Source: Baffinella frigidus
Taxonomy: Eukaryota; Cryptophyceae; Cryptomonadales; Baffinellaceae
Assembly (NCBI GenBank): GCA_026770585.1
Contig: MU646743.1
Location: forward strand, 28,342 to 40,761
Direction of reading: 5' to 3'
DNA length: 12,420 bases
Numbering within the stretch: the first letter of the stretch is position 1; each line of letters opens with the position of its first letter. Below the pieces are notes generated by a model. That model ran no database searches. It was not told the origin of the DNA and saw only the letters and a list, made by a program, of their open reading frames with translations. Positions 5,662 through 11,769 of the stretch are shown piece by piece. Position numbers and translations under genes: made by a program.

Positions 5662-5672
5662 TACAGGGGTAC
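5662..5672 (+). repeat. Solo transposon end
   Basis: TACAGGGGTAC matches the outer 11 bases of the 122-bp element, but no matching right end follows. The palindrome GGGATATCCC lies at 5683-5692. Confidence 0.45.
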
Positions 5673-5884
5673 GTGGATGTCCGGGATATCCCTTAAGTGG
5701 CGAGGGGGTCATATTTGACCTCCAGCTGGGCGTAGGCTCCTACGTATTGGCCTAAGGAGCGTAAGAGGCTACTTTGGTGGAGCGTCGGCCTGTGTCTTTT
5801 TTCTTAAATTGATACCTGCGGATTGACTTCCCTCGGGTACAAAATTAAGAACACGCAGACCCCAAATCCGGTGCGGGTTCTTAA
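5673..5884. other. Unassigned stretch with imperfect inverted repeat
   Basis: No gene recognised. TTCTTAAATTGATACC (5801-5816) pairs imperfectly with GGGTACAAAATTAAGAA (5835-5851), and CTGTGT/ACACGCAG extends the match outward, suggesting a worn foldback of about 70 bp. Confidence 0.45.
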
Positions 5885-5927
5885 GTTCTGGGTAGTTGTA
5901 CAGGGGCCCTGTACAACTACCCAGAAC
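5885..5927. repeat. 43-bp near-perfect palindrome containing fused transposon ends
   Basis: Arms of 21 bp (5885-5905 and 5907-5927) are perfect complements around a single G. The centre, TACAGGGGCCCTGTA (5899-5913), equals the left and right terminal octamers of the 122-bp element joined with no interior. Confidence 0.9.
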
Positions 5928-5946
5928 CAAAATGCGGCTCGACCAC

Positions 5947-6068
5947 TACAGGGGCACCTCGCTCTTAAGAACCCCCCCCCCCCCTAGGACCCTACAGTAG
6001 GCCTATGCCTAAGGCCTATGGTGGTCCTAGGCAGGGGGGCGCTTTCTTATGAGCGAGGCACCCCTGTA
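5947..6068 (+). mobile_element. 122-bp MITE, copy 3
   Basis: Begins TACAGGGGCACCTCGCTC and ends with GAGCGAGGCACCCCTGTA, again exactly 122 bp. The same G-to-C change at the ninth base of the left end is matched by its complement at the right end, so the ends have stayed symmetrical. Core CCTAGGACCCTACAGTAGGC, same orientation as copy 2. Fits TA target duplication. No coding capacity. Confidence 0.85.
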
Positions 6069-6082
6069 CAGGGGTACCTGTA
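6067..6082 (+). repeat. Second fused-end remnant
   Basis: TACAGGGGTACCTGTA shares its TA with the end of MITE copy 3 and looks like the two element ends joined with the interior removed. Confidence 0.5.
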
Positions 6083-6252
6083 GCACTGCTTTGCCATGGC
6101 GCCGCTGGGGGGAAGCACTGTTGCAAGAGCGCAAAGCAGGATTGCGGCAAGCTCATGTTGAGTGCAGAGAGAGAGAGAGACGCTCTGCGTGGCACCGCTT
6201 TACTACAGCGCAAGTTGCTCGTGGCTGCAGCGACGGCTGCGCCCCACACCCC
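6083..6252. other. 3' flank of the ankyrin gene
   Basis: Probably untranslated 3' sequence of the minus-strand gene. A 9-bp inverted pair (CTGCTTTGC at 6086-6094, GCAAAGCAG at 6131-6139) and an (AG) run near 6166-6179 are present. No polyadenylation signal can be recognised with confidence. Confidence 0.4.
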
Positions 6253-7257
6253 TCACACGTGCTCCAGCACCATCCGTACCACCCCCACTTCAAGCTCCTG
6301 CACCCACGACCCCGCCCCGAGCCGTCCCTCCTGCCCCATGGCAAACGCGACGCACTTGGCCCTGCGCACTGCCTCGGCCTTGAGCATCGCCGCGATCTGC
6401 AGGTGCGATCGGGCCGTCGCGACCCCCATCGGAGTCTTTCCGAAGAAGTCCTGGGCCGACAGATCGGCGCCCTTGTCGAGTAGGAGTTGGGCCGTCGCCT
6501 CGTCTCCGCGGAATGCCGCCCAGTGAAGGCTCGTGTATCCGCCGTTGTCCTCTGCCGACGCCGCCGCCCCGTACTCAAGGAGCAGGTTCACGACCTTCGA
6601 ATGGCCCTCCTGTGCGCTGCACAGCAGGGGCGTTGCGCCGCAGATAGCCTTCGCCGACGCGTCCGCCCGGTGCTCAAGGAGCAGGTTGACGACCGCCTCG
6701 TGCCCGGCGATGCTCGCGCGATGGAGCGGCGTCTTCCCATCGTTCTCCGTGGCTGACACCTCCGCCCCGTGCTCGATCAGAAGTAGAACGATGTTGGCGT
6801 GGCCCTGTGAGCTAGCGTATGAGAGCGCCGTCGCTCCGTCGTTGATCTCGGCAGAAACGTCTGCGCCGTGGGCAATCAGCAGGTGCGCCACCGTCTCGCG
6901 GCCCAGAAGGCACGCGATGTGCAGCGGCGTGCGCCCATCGCTTGTCGTGACCGCCACCTCGGCCCCGTACTCTGAAAGCAGCAGCCGCACGATCGCCTCA
7001 TGCCCGTTGAGTGAGGCGAGGAAGAGCGCGGTGCAGATCGCCCGGCCTCCTCCCTCCCCAATGGCTGCGCCGGCCGCGAGCAGCTGCCGCACCTCTTCAT
7101 TTCGTCCGAAAAGCGCTGCGGTCCAAAGCTGGTGGGGGGGCACATGTGTCGCTGCCGCCATCTGTCGCACAGCTGTAGGTCTGAAATTCCAGGAGAAAGA
7201 AAAAGTCGGCTTTGACCACAAACGCAATTTAGCACAAACGCAGAAACGGGGTGCCAC
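6253..7257 (-). CDS. Ankyrin-repeat protein
   Basis: The 334-residue open frame is made almost wholly of ankyrin repeats. Counting from the first Met, repeats run at about 42-70, 72-104, 107-139, 140-172, 173-205, 206-238, 239-271 and a shorter last one at 272-296. The hallmark residues are clear: DGRTPLHIACLLGRETVAHL, then LIAHGADVSA; DGKTPLHRASIAGHEAVVNL; GYTSLHWAAFRGDEATAQLL. The ankyrin fold is a protein-binding scaffold; here no catalytic, membrane or other domain accompanies it, so partner and role are unknown. The likely start is Met33 (7161 on the minus strand, MAAATHVPPHQLW). The 32 residues before it lack repeat character, and a pyrimidine-rich TTTCAG lies in that stretch, suggesting a spliced leader or upstream exon. 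The C-terminal 38 residues after the last repeat are unrecognised. Stop is TGA at 6253-6255. Codons are strongly GC-ending, unlike the AT-richer sequence upstream. The gene lies 184 bp from MITE copy 3 and within an inverted 66-bp repeat pair. No frameshift or stop is seen within the repeats. Confidence 0.85.
   Translation of the reverse strand: MAPRFCVCAKLRLWSKPTFSFSWNFRPTAVRQMAAATHVPPHQLWTAALFGRNEEVRQLLAAGAAIGEGGGRAICTALFLASLNGHEAIVRLLLSEYGAEVAVTTSDGRTPLHIACLLGRETVAHLLIAHGADVSAEINDGATALSYASSQGHANIVLLLIEHGAEVSATENDGKTPLHRASIAGHEAVVNLLLEHRADASAKAICGATPLLCSAQEGHSKVVNLLLEYGAAASAEDNGGYTSLHWAAFRGDEATAQLLLDKGADLSAQDFFGKTPMGVATARSHLQIAAMLKAEAVRRAKCVAFAMGQEGRLGAGSWVQELEVGVVRMVLEHV
7173..7205 (-). 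other. Possible 3' splice site before the ankyrin ORF
   Basis: On the minus strand a pyrimidine-rich run (CTTTTTCTTTCTCCTGG) leads to AATTTCAG, with a second CAG eight bases on, about 12-20 bases before the preferred ATG at 7161. A GT donor-like site (CCG/GTTTGT) lies about 80 bases upstream. The frame just upstream of that donor does not join in phase with the ankyrin frame, so a leader intron is likelier than a coding exon junction. Confidence 0.4.
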
Positions 7258-7396
7258 AAACCGGGCATCGCCCAGAGCGCCTGCTCTACCTCCTCGCGTG
7301 GCTCCGCGCCAATTCCCAGGACGCCTCCGCCCTGGCGGATGCAGTGTAACGAGGTACCACCAGCCCCCGAAGCAGGCCCAAATCCTAAATCGGTCT
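7258..7396. other. 5' flank of the ankyrin gene
   Basis: GC-rich, no TATA-like box or other promoter motif that I can support. A minus-strand frame reads through it (GAEPREEVEQALWAMPG) but does not connect in phase with the ankyrin frame. Confidence 0.35.
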
Positions 7397-7683
7397 GGTC
7401 CCTATCCCTTATCTGCCTGCGACGTCCTGAGACGTCAAAAGGCTCAAATGTCAACTTTGGCATTTTCTAATTAGGCCGCCTCTTAATGGAAAATTATGAA
7501 AAAAACACCAGCTTGTCAGGCTCGCTAAGCTGAACAAATTGAGTAATTGGTGCTCAACGAATTGAGAAATTCCTGATTTATGAGACCCGGAAAACCGTCC
7601 TCCGCTAAATTGGAATCCCTAGACCTGATTCCTGCTAAAAAAAATGATCACGTACCTTTTCCGGCAGATAAGGGATAAGGACC
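7397..7683. mobile_element. 287-bp inverted-repeat element
   Basis: Arms at 7397-7417 (GGTCCCTATCCCTTATCTGC onward) and 7663-7683 are 21-bp inverted repeats with one mismatch. The interior is AT-richer and contains ATTGAG-type repeats (about 7538-7570) and GACGTCCTGAGACGTC (7421-7436). No open frame. No target duplication is evident, so the transposon reading is an inference. Confidence 0.5.
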
Positions 7684-7696
7684 CACGAGGGATATC

Positions 7697-7826
7697 GAAA
7701 GACTAACGTTTGCCTGCCTCAGTTCGAGCTCTCTCTGGACGCCTTCAGTTGATGGTCCGACGTCATAAGTTCGATGAGAGTCTCTTCTCATGTCCGCCAG
7801 CTGCGCCTCCGCGGCGCAGCTGAATG
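7697..7826. repeat. Repeat block, long copy
   Basis: The ends match 7921-7963: GAAAGACTAACGTTTGCCTG (from 7697) and CCGCGGCGCAGCTGAATG (7809-7826). Between them are about 88 bp absent from the short copy. The perfect hairpin CAGCTGCGCC/GGCGCAGCTG (7798-7807, 7813-7822) sits at the right end. A minus-strand frame here has no recognised domain. Confidence 0.65.
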
Positions 7827-7889
7827 TTACCTTATCCATGGGAACCCCCCTATGCCCCTACGGATTGCCTACCATAGGGTCCTAGGTCT
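7824..7889 (-). repeat. 66-bp repeat, inverted partner of 4516-4581
   Basis: Reading inward from 7889 on the minus strand it begins AGACCTAGGACCCTATGGTA. Together with 4516-4581 it forms an inverted pair around the MITE cluster and the ankyrin gene. Confidence 0.75.
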
Positions 7890-7920
7890 TATCGTTTAGG
7901 GGTTATTCGAAATCCCTTCC

Positions 7921-7963
7921 GGAAGACTGATAATCGCCTGCCTCCGCGGTGCAGCTGAATGTG
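7921..7963. repeat. Repeat block, short copy
   Basis: GGAAGACTGATAATCGCCTG runs directly into CTCCGCGGTGCAGCTGAATG, lacking the 88 bp found in the copy at 7697-7826. AGACTGATAAT occurs again at about 8733. Confidence 0.6.
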
Positions 7964-8052
7964 TACAACCGAAGAACAAGCAAGTGCACTCCGCATTCCG
8001 AGTGCTGCGGAATGAGGAGAATGGGAAATATTTGTTTGGACCGCAACCAACA
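7964..8052. other. Unassigned spacer
   Basis: No gene. One 7-bp hairpin (CATTCCG at 7994-8000, CGGAATG at 8008-8014). Confidence 0.4.
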
Positions 8053-8185
8053 TCTAGCTCTGCCTGAGTCGGGTTGACTGGTGTTGTTTTGCGCTAAAAG
8101 TTGACGGATTCGTACCACGAATCCCGGGATTCAACTTCCGGTCTCCTCATTTTGAGGAGACCAGATTCGCTCAGGCAGAGCTAGA
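8053..8185. mobile_element. Nested foldback element
   Basis: Outer perfect 16-bp arms: TCTAGCTCTGCCTGAG (8053-8068) and its complement (8170-8185). Inside lie a 40-bp hairpin (8098-8137) and a 9-bp-arm hairpin (GGTCTCCTC at 8140-8148, GAGGAGACC at 8154-8162). The outer arms resemble those at 1042-1099, and the inner modules resemble those of the 85-bp element, so this is probably the same modular family. Confidence 0.75.
8098..8137 (+). repeat. 40-bp hairpin element, variant inside foldback
   Basis: AAGTTGACGGATTCGTACC at the start and ATTCAACTT at the end, exactly 40 bp as in the other copies. Here the interior has gained extra symmetry: GGATTCGT/ACGAATCC and the 12-bp palindrome AATCCCGGGATT (8120-8131). 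Confidence 0.75.
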
Positions 8186-8573
8186 ATATGACCCCCCGCT
8201 ATTCTTTTGCGAGATGTGTAACTGTCTCGAGCCACTATCCCAGCATGTCAACTTGAGACAAGTCAGCCAACCCTGGTGGGACAGAGCTAGTTCCTCGAGA
8301 GATCCGGTCGAGCCGTTGGGCGCGAGCCTAGAGAGGCAGGGTAGAAAGGCCTTCACCTACAACGCTCCAAGCTACCTGCGATACTAAAGATACCCTACCA
8401 AAGCTGCCAACTCTCCAAGCGACTCTCCAAACTACCTCCACAACTCTCAACGCTATCTGCGCACAATCGCCAACAGGCTGGCGAGTGTGCGCTTACTGGG
8501 CGTGTGTGGTGACGAGAAGGGGCGCAGGTTGTGGGTGGCAGGGCAGGTTGTGGGGGGGGGAGGGGGGGACTCA
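8186..8573. other. Unassigned stretch
   Basis: No gene. 8237-8258 keeps the right half of the 40-bp hairpin (CAGCATGTCAACTTGAGAC), and GGACAGAGCTAG near 8280-8291 keeps a foldback-arm motif, so worn copies are likely. 8360-8455 holds loose repeats of CAACTCTCCAAGC. The segment from about 8475 to 8523 (GCGAGTGTGCGC, then GGGCGTGTGTGGTGACGA) is repeated with changes at 8770-8808, and GCGCACAATCGC (8459-8470) is the exact reverse complement of 8770-8781. Confidence 0.45.
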
Positions 8574-8620
8574 GACCTGTTTACAGTACTTTCACGAGGG
8601 GTAAAAGTCCTACTCCTACA

Positions 8621-8680
8621 GTAGGAGGGTAGGATTGGGAACTCCGAACTGTAGGAGGGTGGAATTGGGAACTCCGAACA
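8621..8680 (+). repeat. 30-bp tandem duplication
   Basis: Two 30-bp units beginning GTAGGAGGGT, with three differences, inside the 389-bp element. Confidence 0.9.
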
Positions 8681-8695
8681 CTGTACTCCACATAC

Positions 8696-8731
8696 GTGTA
8701 CAGGCACAGATTGGTGTACAGGCACAGATTG
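8696..8731 (+). repeat. 18-bp perfect tandem duplication
   Basis: GTGTACAGGCACAGATTG occurs twice in direct succession inside the 389-bp element. Confidence 0.95.
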
Positions 8732-8962
8732 GTAGACTGATAATAATCACGTGACTGTGACCCAGCTAAGCGATTGTGCGCAAGCTGGGCGTGTGTGTTG
8801 ACGACGGGGATCACCCGACGGAAACTGACCGGTTTGTGCTTTGAACCCATCAGTGGCTGGCAGAACAAGTGGAACCATAGGAAGAGAGAGACGTGTATTA
8901 CTACCGACCGTGTCTTCTTCTTCTTTTCCTCATTCCCCTCGTAAAAGTCCTGTAAACAGGTC

Positions 8963-9364
8963 CTAACCTTTTGAAAAGTGAACTAAGTTTCTGAGGCTTC
9001 CCTTCGAAGCCCTCCGTGGGGCTCCAGGAAGCTTCTTTAGGTCCTTTAGGTCCTTTAGGTTATAATTTCGCCCAACATATGCCAACGACACGCCCTTCCG
9101 CAGAAAGGACTGCAGAGAAAGCATTTTCATGCCCACCACCGGTTCACACAAGGTCCCCAGTTGAGCACAAACCAAGACCGCTCGGCTGCATCCTCTCTCT
9201 CCCCCACGCCCCCTCTCCCACCCTCCCTCCCTGCCCCCCCCTCAACCGTACAAGTTGCAACCCGAAGCAGCTTAAAACTGATCAAATCCTCCGAAGGAAT
9301 AAAAGAGTTTTATCTATTCCTAGGACCCTACGCAGGGACATCCCCAGAGGCCTAGCAATTTCCT
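8963..9364. other. Unassigned stretch with short repeats and a C-rich tract
   Basis: No gene is supported. It contains a GGCTTC/GAAGCC hairpin (about 8995-9010), three 9-bp TTTAGGTCC units (9036-9060), a C-rich tract (about 9196-9243), and CCTAGGACCCTACGCAGG at about 9319-9336, which resembles the 122-bp element core without its ends. A + strand frame at 9016-9411 crosses these features and has no domain. Confidence 0.45.
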
Positions 9365-9796
9365 ATGGGAGATCGGGACGTGAAGTCCAGAGATTCCTTG
9401 GATTTAGGTGAAAATCACTGCAGGAGCACACCCCGGGATAAAGTGTTTGTGAGTCAACCACTCGAAACGCCAAAAAAAAAAATCTGGGGTTTACTGTTCT
9501 CAGTTTGGCAAATTTCGGGGGTTAAGAGTTTTCAGTTTGAGAAAAAAATCCCGGAAAATACGACTCTAGCGTCGTGCACAAAACGATGCTTCGGCAATTG
9601 CTTCGGCATCAAGTACATCCCTATGTGACTCGGGTGCGCTGAAGCCTCCTCTGCTCTGTTTCGCGTGTGCTGCTGTTGCTACATGGGGTACTCGAACATG
9701 AGGACACGCAGAGCATATAGGGTGGTCCTCACCTCCTAGTAGGCCTACTGTAGGACAAAAAGAGTTGCTTTATTTATCTCGATTCGCACAAACGAC
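9365..9796. other. Unassigned stretch, one short open frame
   Basis: A + strand frame (9365-9628, 87 codons) ends KKIPENTTLASCTKRCFGNC and a few residues more. No family is recognised and start support is weak. A loose duplication (GGGGTTTACTGTTCTCAGTT; GGGGGTTAAGAGTTTTCAGT) lies near 9486-9540. Palindrome AGTAGGCCTACT at 9738-9749 resembles the 122-bp element core. Confidence 0.35.
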
Positions 9797-10640
9797 ACGT
9801 CCCGAGGCGGGCCCGTCCTAGCCTCTAGCGCAAGTGGGGGCCAACATTGCGCAGGGTGCTACCGTATGCAATACCGTAAAGGGTGATACGGAACGCTGGA
9901 ATTAGGTTGACGCCGGAATTAAGTCGTCCACCATTAGCGGAAGCGGGGGGCGGGCGAGGAGGCGCGGAGCGCGATGACTTAACATGTATCCAACGTTGGA
10001 TATTCGTCCAGCGAGACTCCGTCCCGAGGCGGGCCCGTCCTAATATCCGCCCTGAGGCGGCACCGTCCCAGACTCCGTCCTGAGGTGGGCCCGTCCCAGG
10101 CTCCACCCCGAGGCGGGCCCGTCCTAGATTCCGTCCCGAGGCGGGCTCTAGCTAGCGGAAGCGGGGGCGAGCGAGGAGGCTTAGGGGGGCGACGGCGAGG
10201 AGGAGCGTAGAGCAATACCGTTATCGCTTACAATACATTCAACGTCAGTTTACAAATGCATTCAACGTCAGACAGACTCCGCCCCGAGGCGGGCCCGTCC
10301 CAGACTCGGGACGAACACAGGTCTCTCTTCCATTACTTCCGTTAATTCCGATTGATTAAACAGGATTGTCGGCGTCAGCCCATGCCATCCCCAAGCAATC
10401 TCGTAGCGGAAGCGGGGACGGGCGAGGAGGCGGGGGGAGCGATGCCTTTACATGTATTCAACGTCAGAGAGACTCCCGTCCCGAGGCGGGCCCGTCCCCA
10501 CGCGGGAGTAACAGAGGTCTCTCTCAGCGGAAGCGGGGGCGGGTGAGGAGGCGGGGGGCGACGGCGAGGAGGAGCGTGGCGAGGCCCGAGAGCGCGGATA
10601 CGAGGTACAGCGGTAGCGCGCCCCCGCCCCCTGCCAGTGT
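9797..10640. repeat. GC-rich compound satellite
   Basis: Two recurring modules. Module 1, AGCGGAAGCGGGG(G)CGGGC followed by GAGGAGGC, starts at about 9935, 10153, 10404 and 10525. Module 2 is a 28-bp unit, GACTCCGTCCCGAGGCGGG then CCCGTCCCA, in five tandem copies at about 10016-10150 (periods 27, 28, 28, 28) and singly near 9797, 10275 and 10472. Copies of module 1 alternate in their continuation: those at 9935 and 10404 lead into ACATGTATYCAACGT and module 2; those at 10153 and 10525 lead into CGACGGCGAGGAGGAGCGT. All reading frames here are Arg/Pro/Gly-rich read-through. Confidence 0.8.
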
Positions 10641-10803
10641 AAAGCGCAGAGATTAATGGTGTGAGCATACACCGACCGTCTGACGAGGTAGTAATTTTGC
10701 TCCTGGGCCTGCTTCAGATTTCTCTAAAGAGACCCGCCTGAGGGATGTGTTAAGTCTCTTTCGCCTGATGACTGTGGTGTCACTCTCGTCAGCCTCAGGA
10801 CTT

Positions 10804-10941
10804 TCATAGGATAACGGCGACCAGCGTCTCCACCTCCTCGATTTCTGCTGCCGGGGCGTCTGTGGTGAAGAGCGCTGAGAGCAACAAGTGCAGCGTGTCA
10901 AGTTCCTCGAGGCTGCTGTCTTCATTCTCGCTCAGCTTCGT
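10804..10941 (-). pseudogene. Possible coding fragment, acidic, unknown
   Basis: A minus-strand frame without an ATG reads LSENEDSSLEELDTLHLLLS, then ALFTTDAPAAEIEEVETLVA, ending VIL and a TGA. The leucine/acidic pattern looks like real helical protein and is better than the overlapping frame with an ATG (10653-10925), which is Arg/Ser-rich. Upstream on this strand it runs into a TAG, and TTTAGGG repeats begin within about ten bases, so the fragment looks truncated by telomere-like sequence. No family recognised. Confidence 0.3.
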
Positions 10942-10947
10942 CTAGTT

Positions 10948-11117
10948 GAGGGTTTGGGGTTTAGAGGTTATGGGGTTTAGGGTTTCTGGGTTCAACCATT
11001 GGGTTCGGGGTTTAGGGATTAGGGTTTATGGTTTGTGGTTTAGGGTTCAGAGTTTAGGGTTCAGGGTTTAGGGTAGAGGGTTTAAGGTGCAGGGTTTAGG
11101 GTTTAGGGTTTAGGGGA
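10948..11117 (+). repeat. Interstitial TTTAGGG tract
   Basis: G-rich heptamers TTTAGGG with TTTGGGG, TTCAGGG and other variants. They are degenerate at the left and cleaner near 11097-11115. Confidence 0.85.
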
Positions 11118-11206
11118 ATGTAAAAATCTGTACCACCATAAGCCATCTGAACACTTTTAGCGCGAACGAGCGTGTGTGAAAAAGGAACTTGTAACCTGGC
11201 GTGGTT
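11118..11206. other. Spacer between two telomere-like tracts
   Basis: Unique-looking sequence containing AGCGCGAACGAGCGTGTGTG and AACCTGGCGTGG, resembling the spacer at about 1345-1390. Confidence 0.45.
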
Positions 11207-11292
11207 ACGGTTTAGGGTTTAGGGTTTGGGGCTGAGGGTTGAGGGTGTAGCATTTAGGGTTCAGGGTTCAGGGTTTAGGGTTGAGGGTTTAC
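11207..11292 (+). repeat. Interstitial TTTAGGG/TTCAGGG tract
   Basis: G-rich heptamers entered through GGTTACGGTTTAGGG and left at GTTTACGGCTACGAG. Same orientation as 10948-11117. Confidence 0.85.
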
Positions 11293-11541
11293 GGCTACGA
11301 GGGCGATGCGCAGCAGGTCGGGCCCCTCCTGGCGCCGCCCCCCCTTGATCGCCAACCATAGAAAAATAACGTATGGTGTGTATTCCCTTGCACCAACCGC
11401 CCGAGCCCCAAGCACGCCTTTGTATTCTACTGAGAAGAAGCCGTGCGCTACGCCGAGATCTCGTGCCCGCTGGTAGTACCCCCCATCAGATTCTTCCCTT
11501 TGAAAATTTGAATGAAGAGGAGCTGGTCCCCGACGCGGCAA
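11275..11541 (-). CDS. Unrecognised open frame next to telomere-like repeat
   Basis: The 88-residue frame contains a protein-like stretch, GGYYQRARDLGVAHGFFSVE then YKGVLGARAVGAREYTPYVI, FLWLAIKGG. The last few residues (LVAVNPQP) come from the telomere-like tract, so the 3' end is not native or the frame is chance. Overlapping frames on both strands (for example CRVGDQLLFIQIFKGKNL on the minus strand, 11448-11714) are equally plausible by eye. This is at best a relic gene fragment. Confidence 0.25.
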   Translation of the reverse strand: MPRRGPAPLHSNFQREESDGGYYQRARDLGVAHGFFSVEYKGVLGARAVGAREYTPYVIFLWLAIKGGRRQEGPDLLRIALVAVNPQP

Positions 11542-11551
11542 ATCGCTTCGC

Positions 11552-11600
11552 CGTGTTCCCGGAAACGCCCCAAGACCTCAACGCGCCGTTGCGATCGAGG
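11552..11600 (+). repeat. 49-bp direct repeat, copy 1
   Basis: Begins CGTGTTCCCGGAAACGCCCC and ends TTGCGATCGAGG. It is identical to 11685-11733, at a spacing of 133 bp. Confidence 0.95.
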
Positions 11601-11630
11601 AACAGCCCCGCCGGCAGGCTCGTGAACGCC

Positions 11631-11648
11631 CGCGTGACCGGTCACGCG
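11631..11648. repeat. Perfect 18-bp palindrome
   Basis: CGCGTGACCGGTCACGCG is its own reverse complement. It lies between the two 49-bp direct repeats. Confidence 0.9.
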
Positions 11649-11684
11649 GACGCCGAAGCCAGACGGTCGGTCGTGACTGCCTTG

Positions 11685-11733
11685 CGTGTTCCCGGAAACG
11701 CCCCAAGACCTCAACGCGCCGTTGCGATCGAGG
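11685..11733 (+). repeat. 49-bp direct repeat, copy 2
   Basis: Exact second copy of 11552-11600. Because 133 is not a multiple of three, the two copies are read in different frames by any single open frame, which argues against both being coding. Confidence 0.95.
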
Positions 11734-11769
11734 GGGCATCGTGTGGCCTCCTTCCCAGCGTTTTGACAA

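Larger units (their letters stand above)
8574..8962. mobile_element. 389-bp element with 28-bp terminal inverted repeats
   Basis: Left end 8574-8601 (GACCTGTTTACAGTACTTTC onward to GAGGGG) and right end 8935-8962 are inverted repeats with two mismatches in 28. The interior has two tandem duplications (8621-8680 and 8696-8731), a GCGATTGTGCGC segment shared with 8459-8523, and a T/C-rich stretch (8910-8935). No transposase-like frame. The flanks show no convincing target duplication. Confidence 0.7.

Noticed and set aside
6533-7474. 313-codon + strand frame opposite the ankyrin gene
   Set aside because: It is the antisense shadow of GC-rich ankyrin codons; the minus-strand frame shows repeated family motifs and this one shows none.
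10016-10150. CRISPR-like array of 28-bp units
   Set aside because: Units are contiguous with no unique spacers, and the setting is eukaryotic; it is a tandem satellite.
9825-10672. Several Arg/Pro/Gly-rich frames on both strands
   Set aside because: They repeat with the period of the GC-rich satellite and have no domain.
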